From a virus, in the IMG/VR virus record IMGVR_UViG_3300032086_000116, positions 1 through 43,132 of that record: a stretch of 43,132 bases of DNA, one strand, 5' to 3'. A program made the translations under genes and the position numbers. The notes under the pieces were generated by a model. It saw only the letters and a list, made by a program, of their open reading frames with translations, was not told where the DNA came from and did not search any database. How positions within the stretch are numbered: position 1 is the first letter of the stretch; each line of letters opens with the position of its first letter. Positions 26,852 through 33,529 of this stretch are shown here, piece after piece.

Positions 26852-27617
26852 TTGTGCCACATGGCATTACGATGAGCTTTTAGAAAACGGAGGTATCGCA
26901 GATATTCGTCTGCAAGGTACCTCAATTCTAGATTTACAATCAGAAACTTTAAAAAACTTACCAGCTGCACAAGTCAAACCAGTAGTTGCAATTTATAAAG
27001 ACAGCTTTCAGGACTTGACAGGGCAGAGGAAAAGTAATAGTCAATTCGCACTGTTTAGTACAGCAGTGAGCCAAGCTCCAGAAGCGTTGGTCATTCGTGC
27101 TTTTAAACACGCAGCGAATGGGCAGTTCTTTAGAGTGGTTGAACGAGTAGGGTTAGATAGTCTGACAAAAGAAAGACAGATTATTAGGTCGACTCGGGAA
27201 GACTTTAATGAAGAACAAAAACTTAAGCCATTACTTTTTGCAGGAGTATTGGTTCAAGGCGGTGTGATAAGTTATGACACCAATTTAAAGTCAGGCGGTA
27301 ACGGTGCTAGATATTTAGGCATAGGTGCTAGTCGTCAATACAGAGAAGATACTGTCACTATATCCATGCGATTAGTATCTATCTCTACAGGGGAAGTATT
27401 GATGGAAGTATTGGTTGCTAAAACTATTTTATCTATCGGCATATCGCAAGACTTGTTCCGTTTTATTGAAGCAGGTTCAGAACTTGTAGAGATAGAAAGC
27501 GGAGCAGCACAAAACGAAAGCGTGTCTATAGCTTTGCAAAAGGCAATAGAGACAGGGGTATTACAAATAATTGAAACAGGAATCGAGAGGGGATACTGGA
27601 AATATGAAACAAATTAA
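26796..27617 (+). CDS. csgG: CsgG curli secretion channel lipoprotein
   Basis: CsgG forms a nonameric outer-membrane channel for curli subunits. A lipoprotein signal ends in LSSC (Cys20). The core carries strong family signatures: VVAIYK and TGQRK (63-79), LTKERQIIRSTRE (123-135), SYDTNLKSGGNGARYLGIGA (159-178), SISTGEVL (195-202), SKTI-like AKTI (208-211), FRFIEA (221-226) and AIETGV (250-255). The constriction region (about 80-91) reads SNSQFALFSTAV, one residue longer than in E. coli and without its Tyr/Asn pair, while Phe87 is kept. It stops shortly after the core, without the longer C-terminal tail. ATG 26808 is an alternative start. Confidence 0.95.
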   Translation: MLKEMKRLLLCLSAVLLSSCATWHYDELLENGGIADIRLQGTSILDLQSETLKNLPAAQVKPVVAIYKDSFQDLTGQRKSNSQFALFSTAVSQAPEALVIRAFKHAANGQFFRVVERVGLDSLTKERQIIRSTREDFNEEQKLKPLLFAGVLVQGGVISYDTNLKSGGNGARYLGIGASRQYREDTVTISMRLVSISTGEVLMEVLVAKTILSIGISQDLFRFIEAGSELVEIESGAAQNESVSIALQKAIETGVLQIIETGIERGYWKYETN

Positions 27618-28305
27618 ATTACTTTTATTATTACCAATGTTGGCGTTGGCTGATAATGAAATCTATGTAAATCAATCCGGTGCTACTGCGAACATAGACT
27701 TAGAACAGCTAGGTTCAAGTAACATTATTGGTGGACTAGATGCAGTGTCAGGAACTATGACAGCGTTGGACTTAGACGGAGCAACACTAACTTTAGATAT
27801 CAATCAGATTGGAGACTTTAACAAGTTTCTAGGTGATATGTGGGCTGATACATTAACAGGTTTTTTTGAGTTTGATGGAGATAGCAACGAGTTTGAAATA
27901 CAAGTTGACCCTACAAATACTTATGGTGCTGATAGCAGTGACCTCAACGTAGATGTTACAGGTTCATCAAATACATTTGAATTAAACGTAGCTACAGCAG
28001 ACTTGGCAAGTGCTTTAGACCTTGACTGGACCATTAACGGTAGCAGCAACTCATTGACATTTGATATTGATTATGATTCAGCAACTAACTACGTCAACAT
28101 AGATGGAGACAGCAACACTGTAACGTTTGATGGAGACGGATATGCTAACGGATATTTTTATTTAGACCAAGACGGAAACTCTAGAACATTTAATATACAA
28201 CAACAAAGTACATTGGCAAGTGACTGGCTTAAGCTTGAAACAACTGGCAATGGTGGTACTGTTTGTGTCATTCAAAATGACTCAGGCACCACTACAAGCT
28301 GCTGA
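27604..28305 (+). CDS. secreted curlin-repeat protein
   Basis: A 233-residue protein starting at ATG 27604, overlapping csgG by 14 bases. Signal peptide MKQIKLLLLLPMLALA with cleavage near 16. The mature protein is acidic and made of strand-turn-strand repeats with a [D/S]-x-N turn: IYVNQSGATANIDLEQLGSS (20-39) is close to the curlin consensus, and INQIGDFN (66-73), DGDSNEFEIQV (91-101), TGSSNTFELNV (119-129), NGSSNSLTFDI (145-155) and DGDSNTVTFDG (167-177) follow at about 21-28-residue spacing. Two Cys (221, 233) near the end are unusual for curlins. Probably the CsgG substrate; amyloid formation is inferred. Confidence 0.8.
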   Translation: MKQIKLLLLLPMLALADNEIYVNQSGATANIDLEQLGSSNIIGGLDAVSGTMTALDLDGATLTLDINQIGDFNKFLGDMWADTLTGFFEFDGDSNEFEIQVDPTNTYGADSSDLNVDVTGSSNTFELNVATADLASALDLDWTINGSSNSLTFDIDYDSATNYVNIDGDSNTVTFDGDGYANGYFYLDQDGNSRTFNIQQQSTLASDWLKLETTGNGGTVCVIQNDSGTTTSC

Positions 28306-29326
28306 TATAGGTTCGATAACCGAAGTCAAAGGAGCAGGACAAGTTGTTCGTGACGATACGTTCCCGGCTGCATTACAGTTTGGTATAGAGAGTTACGATA
28401 ACGTCAAGACAGCAAACGGTAGGGTTGGAATTACCTTTCTTGACGATAGTAAAGTTAGACTAACAGAACACTCAGAGCTTATTATAGATGAGTTTATTTA
28501 TGACCCCAACCCCTCGAAGTCGAAAATGGCATTGCAGTTTGCTAGTGGTACTGCAAGATTCATCACTGGCAAACTTGCAACCATTGATAAAGAGAACATA
28601 TCTATAAAGACTCCAAGTGCCACTATAGGAATACGTGGTACAGATTTTACAGTTACTGTAGATGAACTTGGAAGAAGCTTGGTAATATTGTTACCGGATG
28701 AATTTGGTAACGCTAGTGGTGAGATAGTTGTCAACACTGCTATAGGACAGGCAGTATTGAATCAGCCTTACCAAGCTACCAGTGTATCGGTCTTTGAAAG
28801 TAAGCCAAGTAAGCCGGTTATCTTAGACATTACACTGGAGCTTATTGATAACATGTTGATTGTGCAACCTCCTGAACAGGTTGTAACAGAAACAGAAAAT
28901 GTTACAGAGCAGAAGAAGAGTATACTGGACGTAGACTTTTTAGAGTTTGATGAACTTGAACAAGACTATCTAGCAGAAGACAATTTAGAATTTAATGAGC
29001 TAGATATTAATTATCTTGATGTTAATTTTTTAGAAGACTTACTTGACATCATAGAAGAAGTAGACCAGCTGGAAAGTGAACAGCTTGGTCAAGTCTCAGA
29101 AACTGATATCAAAGGCACAGAGTTTGGCTTTGATGGTGAAACACAAATAAATACATTTATAACCGATGGAATGCTAACCGTTCTTAGAAGTGTACAAGAT
29201 ACGGTAAGACTAGAGATAGATAGCTCCGGTTCTTACACTGTTCTTTTAGTACAAGACGGAAAGAGTACACAGATTGTTATCAACGGTGGTAGTTCATCTA
29301 CAATTAAAATTAAACAGAGCAGCTAA
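28220..29326 (+). CDS. secreted FecR-domain protein with acidic repeats
   Basis: A 368-residue product from a GTG at 28220, which provides a signal peptide (Lys7, hydrophobic 9-18, cleavage near QAA-D); ATGs at 28250 and 28277 would shorten or remove it. A FecR domain spans about 30-165, with NVKTANGRVGITFLDDSKVR and TPSATIGIRGTDF (131-143). A Asp/Glu/Leu/Asn-rich repeat region (about 235-285) follows, then a second degenerate FecR-like piece (TDIKGTEF, 295-302) and a beta-rich end. The gene overlaps the curlin gene by 86 bases in another frame. FecR domains are periplasmic sensing or ligand modules. A link to the following CHASE2 cyclase is suggested by adjacency. Confidence 0.85.
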   Translation: MTGLSLKQLAMVVLFVSFKMTQAPLQAADIGSITEVKGAGQVVRDDTFPAALQFGIESYDNVKTANGRVGITFLDDSKVRLTEHSELIIDEFIYDPNPSKSKMALQFASGTARFITGKLATIDKENISIKTPSATIGIRGTDFTVTVDELGRSLVILLPDEFGNASGEIVVNTAIGQAVLNQPYQATSVSVFESKPSKPVILDITLELIDNMLIVQPPEQVVTETENVTEQKKSILDVDFLEFDELEQDYLAEDNLEFNELDINYLDVNFLEDLLDIIEEVDQLESEQLGQVSETDIKGTEFGFDGETQINTFITDGMLTVLRSVQDTVRLEIDSSGSYTVLLVQDGKSTQIVINGGSSSTIKIKQSS

Positions 29327-31074
29327 TGAAATGGGCAACACTTCTTATCGGCATCCTTACGCTACCCTTGTTGTTCAATGCTGTACCTTTAGAAATATTA
29401 CGACTTAAAACATTTGACACGTTTGTCAAGACTCCTGAACCTACAGGATATTTTTCTATTCTTAATATCACAGAAGAAGATATAGATAAAGAAGGTGGTT
29501 ATCCTTTACCACGTCAAACACTTGCAAAGATTCACAACACTTTACTAGAGAACGGTGCCCTAGGCGTTGGCTGGGTTGTATTGTTTCCACATCCTGACAG
29601 ACTAGGTGGAGACACAGAGTTTGCACAAGCTTTACAAAGTTCTCCAAGTGTCATAGCAATGCCTGAAGTTCCCAATAATTTATATCCTGAAACACACGGA
29701 ACTGTCATACTCGGAGAAGATGTCATACTTCCACAGGCACAAGGTTTCTTAAATAATATACCAATACTCAAGCAGTCAGCTACTCAAGGTGCAGTCTCTG
29801 TTCCTGTTGACGTTGATAATTTGGTAAGACAAATTCCTTTACTTCAACAAATTCCTGATGGGTGGGTAGCCTCATTCGGTACTCAAGTCTTAAAAATTTT
29901 AGGAGGTGGTTCAACGTATCAAATTAAAACAAACATAAACGGTATTGAACAGATACGAGTACGTGGGCTACCTCCCATTGCTACAGATAGTCTTGGTCGT
30001 AAGTGGATATCTTGGGTGGATACACCTGAGACTACGTTACAAGAGCTTGATGTGGCTGGTAAGTTTGTGTTCGTAGGTTTTACAGCTAAAGGAATTATGC
30101 AACAAGTTGCAACTCCAAAAGGTTTGTTAGAGCCTCATAAAATTCAAGCAGCACTAGCAGAAAGTATCCTGTTAGATACACCAAAAATACCTGACTATAG
30201 ATTGTTTGTAGAACTATTAATATTATGCCTCTCTGGTCTCGCTGTAGCCTCTGTAATCAACGCTTTTGGTATCACCTGGGGATTGGTATTGGCAGGAGTT
30301 TCAATGGCTTCTGTGGCTTATGGTGGATATGCTTTAATTCAAGCAAATATTCTTATAGATGTGACATGGTCATTACTATCTATGTTAGTTGTATCTACTC
30401 AGCAATTCTATTTAAACTTTAGAAAGCAGTACAAGCTTAGACAACAGATTAAGAAACAATTTGAACACTATCTTGACCCACGACAAGTCAAACAACTCCA
30501 GAAACATCCAGAGCTTTTGAAGTTAGGAGGAGTTCGTAGAAGATGTACTCTTTTATTTACAGACGTTAGAGGCTTTACAAGTTTGTCAGAACGTTTAGAG
30601 CCTGAACAAGTTACAGAGATTATGAACAAAGCATTGACGATTCAATCGGATGCTGTAAAGAAACATGGTGGAATGGTAGATAAATATATTGGTGATGCTA
30701 TGATGGCTATCTTCAATGCACCTATAGATCAAGAAGAACACGAAGAGAAAGCTGTGTTAGCTGCATTAGATATCATGCGTGGGATGAACGAAGCAGACAT
30801 TGGGGTAACGATTGGTATAGGAGTCAACACCGGAGATGCAGTCGTAGGAAACATGGGAAGTGAGACAAGGTTTGATTACACTGCGATAGGTGATGCAGTA
30901 AACCTTGCAGCTAGGTTAGAGAGTTCAACTAAAGAAGTTGGACAAGACTTAGTAATCGGGCATGAGACTGCCAAGAATATTACTCTACCTCTGATAGAGC
31001 TTGAACCTATCTTTGTAAAGGGAAAAGAAAAACCTGTAAAAATATTTACTATAAGTCTTGACAAATTGCTGTAG
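29326..31074 (+). CDS. CHASE2-domain class III adenylate cyclase
   Basis: Predicted inner-membrane sensor that makes cAMP. Order: N-terminal membrane segment (about 3-20), periplasmic CHASE2 domain (about 25-285), three membrane segments (about 293-313, 315-338, 343-365), then a cytoplasmic cyclase domain (about 400-580). Metal ligands are Asp413 (FTDVRGFT) and Asp457 (KYIGDAMM). Lys453 and Thr519 occupy the adenine-specifying positions (a Lys/Thr pair known from some bacterial enzymes), and Asn526 and Arg530 are the transition-state residues. All key residues are present, so the enzyme should be active. It starts in a TAATG overlap with the FecR gene. A promoter for hsp20 lies in its last codons. 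Confidence 0.93.
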   Translation: MKWATLLIGILTLPLLFNAVPLEILRLKTFDTFVKTPEPTGYFSILNITEEDIDKEGGYPLPRQTLAKIHNTLLENGALGVGWVVLFPHPDRLGGDTEFAQALQSSPSVIAMPEVPNNLYPETHGTVILGEDVILPQAQGFLNNIPILKQSATQGAVSVPVDVDNLVRQIPLLQQIPDGWVASFGTQVLKILGGGSTYQIKTNINGIEQIRVRGLPPIATDSLGRKWISWVDTPETTLQELDVAGKFVFVGFTAKGIMQQVATPKGLLEPHKIQAALAESILLDTPKIPDYRLFVELLILCLSGLAVASVINAFGITWGLVLAGVSMASVAYGGYALIQANILIDVTWSLLSMLVVSTQQFYLNFRKQYKLRQQIKKQFEHYLDPRQVKQLQKHPELLKLGGVRRRCTLLFTDVRGFTSLSERLEPEQVTEIMNKALTIQSDAVKKHGGMVDKYIGDAMMAIFNAPIDQEEHEEKAVLAALDIMRGMNEADIGVTIGIGVNTGDAVVGNMGSETRFDYTAIGDAVNLAARLESSTKEVGQDLVIGHETAKNITLPLIELEPIFVKGKEKPVKIFTISLDKLL

Positions 31075-31085
31075 GACATTATAAT
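31058..31085 (+). promoter_or_regulatory. consensus sigma70 promoter for hsp20
   Basis: TTGACA at 31058-31063, 16-bp spacer, TATAAT at 31080-31085; the -35 lies in the final codons of the cyclase gene. The expected start is near 31092, immediately before the hairpin at 31093. It would let hsp20 be transcribed independently of the late operon by the vegetative sigma factor. Confidence 0.75.
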
Positions 31086-31092
31086 AATAATA

Positions 31093-31149
31093 GACAGTAG
31101 GGCTAAATGCGTACTGTCATTTTAACTTGCTTAATAAAAGGAGTACATA
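31093..31149 (+). promoter_or_regulatory. hsp20 5' leader with ROSE-like RNA thermometer candidate
   Basis: The leader begins with a hairpin: GACAGTA (31093-31099) pairs with TACTGTC (31112-31118), 12-nt loop. A second element pairs TTGCT (31127-31131) with the Shine-Dalgarno AGGAG (31139-31143), including the G-G mismatch typical of ROSE thermometers, whose conserved anti-Shine-Dalgarno is U(U/C)GCU. The Shine-Dalgarno is 6 nt before the ATG at 31150. ROSE elements commonly control small heat-shock genes. The stem is short and the loop is 7 nt, so this is a candidate only. Confidence 0.4.
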
Positions 31150-31575
31150 ATGAGCAGAAATATATTGGACCTTAATGGTCTATTCACACCAACCTATGTG
31201 GGATTTGACAGACTCTTTAATGAGATGTTAAAAACACAATCTCGTGCTAAATCAGCACCAACATATCCACCTTATAATCTTATCAAGGATGGAGAAAACT
31301 ATACAATTGAAATGGCTATGGCAGGACTGACTGACAAGGACATTGATATTGTTCTTGAAGAAAGAACCTTGACAATATCTTATGAGAAATCAGAAGAGAA
31401 AGTTGATGGTGTTATTCATCAAGGACTAGCTCAACGTTCTTTCAAAAGAAGTTTTAATCTAGCCGATGATATTGAAATCAAAAAGGCAACACTTAAGAAT
31501 GGATTACTTTCTGTAGAAATGGAAAGAATTATTCCTGACGAAAAGAAACCTATTAAGATTAAGATATCTAAATAA
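31150..31575 (+). CDS. small heat-shock protein Hsp20/IbpA-like
   Basis: A 141-residue alpha-crystallin-type chaperone that holds unfolding proteins without ATP. The N-terminus (PTYVGFDRLFNEMLK) resembles IbpA. The alpha-crystallin domain runs from about 40 to 130 (YTIEMAMAGLTDKDIDIVLE, then ATLKNGLLSVEME), and a C-terminal I-x-I motif (IKI) is present. It is the last plus-strand gene before the convergent early genes, with its own promoter and leader. Phage Hsp20 genes are known in marine myoviruses; the role may be virion protein folding. Confidence 0.95.
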   Translation: MSRNILDLNGLFTPTYVGFDRLFNEMLKTQSRAKSAPTYPPYNLIKDGENYTIEMAMAGLTDKDIDIVLEERTLTISYEKSEEKVDGVIHQGLAQRSFKRSFNLADDIEIKKATLKNGLLSVEMERIIPDEKKPIKIKISK

Positions 31576-31581
31576 CTTTTA

Positions 31582-31602
31582 GGGGTAGTGTAATGCTACC
31601 CC
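31582..31602. terminator. hairpin between convergent operons
   Basis: A perfect 7-bp stem (31582-31588 with 31596-31602, GGGGTAG/CTACCCC, 7-nt loop) lies between the hsp20 stop and the last minus-strand gene, whose stop codon is inside the stem. There is no long T-run on either strand, so it is an imperfect bidirectional terminator or an mRNA 3'-end stabiliser. Its place at the meeting point of both operons supports a transcription-ending role. Confidence 0.55.
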
Positions 31603-31820
31603 AATTGCAAAGCTTGTAACTCTCTTCTAAAATATTCGTGAAGATTAGACATCTTATATTTACCTGAACGTAGTATAGCTTTTATTAAATCTCTTTCATC
31701 TATTTCAAATAGATTGTCTACTTCTTTTTCAGGTAGCATACTGAACTCGGTTACTATTTTATTGTCTCTAGTAAGTAAGACTTTGAAGCTGACTAAGTTT
31801 GCTTCAGATTTATTTATCAT
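31596..31820 (-). CDS. small protein after nrdB, 74 aa
   Basis: The last gene of the minus-strand operon. ATG 31820 is preferred because GGAG lies 7 nt upstream; ATG 31826 would add two residues. The product has EANLVSFKVLLTRDNKIVTE and LFEIDERDLIKAILRSGKYK. It overlaps the nrdB end by 11 bases. Not recognised; it may assist ribonucleotide reduction only by association. Confidence 0.7.
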   Translation of the reverse strand: MINKSEANLVSFKVLLTRDNKIVTEFSMLPEKEVDNLFEIDERDLIKAILRSGKYKMSNLHEYFRRELQALQLG

Positions 31821-32796
31821 CTTCATTCTCCAGTGAAGTAAAGTTTATCTTATCCTGTCTACCACGTAGACCGGCTTTCATATAAGACGTTGCCCTTCCC
31901 TCAAAGAAGTTTTGATGCTCCACACCCATCACTTCGTCTAACCAACCAAGAGGGTTTTCTCGTTGGTCGTAGTTTGTTTTTAATCCTAGTTGTAATAATC
32001 TTCGATCAGCTATGTATCTATTGTAAGCGTACATATCTTTCTTTGTCAACCCTTGTATGTCACCCATTTCAAATACTAAGTCAAGGAACTTATCTTCAAG
32101 CTTAACCATCTCTCTACATATCTCGTAGATTTCTTTTTTGAAATCATCTGTCCATATCTCTATGTTCTCTTTGATGAATTGTCTGAATAGTTTAGTCATT
32201 GCTTCCACGTGCATAGATTCATCACGAATAGAATAGGTAACAATCTGACCCATGCCTTTCATACGTCCAAAGCGTGGGAAGTTTAATAAGATTGCAAAGC
32301 TTGAAAAGAGTTGCAGTCCTTCTGTAAAGGCTGAATAAACTGCTAAAGTTTTTGCAATACTTCTCTTGTCTTTTAAAGTTGTTTTAATATCACTAATGTA
32401 TTCATGCTTGTCAGACATCTCCTCGTACTCTGAAAAAGCTTTGTACTCTATATCAGGCATACCAACAGTATCAAGCAGTAAGCTGTAGGCATGTTGATGA
32501 ATAGATTCCATGTTAGCAAACGAAGCCATCATCATACGTGCTTCAGGCTTTTTAAAGATACGCATGTATCTGTCTATGTATCCTGAACCAACATCAACAT
32601 CAGACTGAGTAAACAATCTAAAGATTTGTGTTAGTAAATTCTTCTCAGTTTCTGATAGCTCTTGCCAGTCTTTAACGTCTGTGTGCAGTGGTACAGACTC
32701 CGGCATCCAGTGCATTTGGTTTTGTAATACATAGTAGTCAAACATCCATGCATCATCAAACGGTTTGTAATATTCTCTTGTTCCTAATAAACTCAT
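31810..32796 (-). CDS. nrdB: ribonucleotide reductase class I beta subunit
   Basis: Supplies the tyrosyl radical for reduction of ribonucleotides to deoxyribonucleotides, with NrdA encoded just upstream. A 328-residue ferritin-like helical protein. The diiron ligands can be read as Asp66 (TQSDVDV), Glu97 and His100 (MESIH), Glu159 (AFTEG), and Glu193 and His196 (RDESMH). The radical Tyr104 lies four residues after His100 as in E. coli NrdB. All key residues are present. It starts in an ATGA overlap with the zinc-ribbon gene. Confidence 0.96.
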   Translation of the reverse strand: MSLLGTREYYKPFDDAWMFDYYVLQNQMHWMPESVPLHTDVKDWQELSETEKNLLTQIFRLFTQSDVDVGSGYIDRYMRIFKKPEARMMMASFANMESIHQHAYSLLLDTVGMPDIEYKAFSEYEEMSDKHEYISDIKTTLKDKRSIAKTLAVYSAFTEGLQLFSSFAILLNFPRFGRMKGMGQIVTYSIRDESMHVEAMTKLFRQFIKENIEIWTDDFKKEIYEICREMVKLEDKFLDLVFEMGDIQGLTKKDMYAYNRYIADRRLLQLGLKTNYDQRENPLGWLDEVMGVEHQNFFEGRATSYMKAGLRGRQDKINFTSLENEDDK

Positions 32797-32948
32797 TTCT
32801 CTTCCTTATTATTTGGTAAATAAACATACACCTCTGCATTGCAGTTTGGGCAGCTTAAGTTTGTTTCTAGTAGATAGCCCTCATCGACTTCTTCAATGTC
32901 GTGATCTCCACCCCATATTAATTTTGTATTACAGTGCCAACAATTCAT
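32793..32948 (-). CDS. small zinc-ribbon protein, 51 aa
   Basis: A 51-residue protein with two knuckles, CWHC (3-6) and CPNC (33-36), separated by an acidic linker (GGDHDIEEVDEGY). It would bind one zinc ion. It fits exactly between nrdB (ATGA overlap at 32793-32796) and the oxygenase stop at 32950. The pattern MxCWHCxxxLIWGGDHD is common in marine phages beside nucleotide-metabolism genes. The role is unknown; protein-protein contact or nucleic acid binding is possible. Confidence 0.85.
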   Translation of the reverse strand: MNCWHCNTKLIWGGDHDIEEVDEGYLLETNLSCPNCNAEVYVYLPNNKEEK

Positions 32949-32949
32949 A

Positions 32950-33528
32950 TTATTTAAAAGGCTTGATACCTTGAACCCAAGTTACCAAAGCCCATCGTTC
33001 TCCTTTTGTTATTGGTTTTACTTTATGCAGAACATAGCTAGGAAACAACAACATGTCGCCTACTTCCATATGTATTGGTCTATCTGCTCCTTGCTTTAAC
33101 ACTAAGTCTCCTCCCATACAATCATCAGAAAGTAATACAGAGACAGATATCTTTCTATTGGAATAGATGTTATCACCTATGTCCGTGTGCCAATCGTAAT
33201 GATCTCCTTCTTTGTAGTGTAACAGTTGAAGATTGTCAAAGATACCTGCAATGTCAAATCTAAAATGTTTGTCATTAAGTTCGGCTACTCTATCGTAAAT
33301 CATTTGGTAGATAGAATAATAATCTTCTGACATAGGTATAGGATAAACATCAACCGATCTAACACTTTTAGTTTTTATAGACTTAGTATCATTATCGTGT
33401 ACTTTACCTTCCCATTTAGGAATAATATCATGTAATCTTTTTATCATCAAGCATTCTGACTGACTCCAAAAGTGTTGCTCGTTGTGAAACATTTTTGGCT
33501 TTGGATTTACAGGTGGTTGTAAGTACAT
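32950..33528 (-). CDS. 2-oxoglutarate/Fe(II) dioxygenase
   Basis: A prolyl-4-hydroxylase-like oxygenase of 192 residues. Iron is held by His114 and Asp116 (YDWHTDIGD) and His168 (VLHKV), with Arg178 (KGERWALVTW) for 2-oxoglutarate, counted from ATG 33528. This start is chosen because it follows the nrdA stop by one base and a GAAGG Shine-Dalgarno; a GTG at 33540 would add four residues. The substrate is unknown: protein, nucleobase or small molecule. Such genes are frequent in marine phages. Confidence 0.9.
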   Translation of the reverse strand: MYLQPPVNPKPKMFHNEQHFWSQSECLMIKRLHDIIPKWEGKVHDNDTKSIKTKSVRSVDVYPIPMSEDYYSIYQMIYDRVAELNDKHFRFDIAGIFDNLQLLHYKEGDHYDWHTDIGDNIYSNRKISVSVLLSDDCMGGDLVLKQGADRPIHMEVGDMLLFPSYVLHKVKPITKGERWALVTWVQGIKPFK

Positions 33529-33529
33529 A

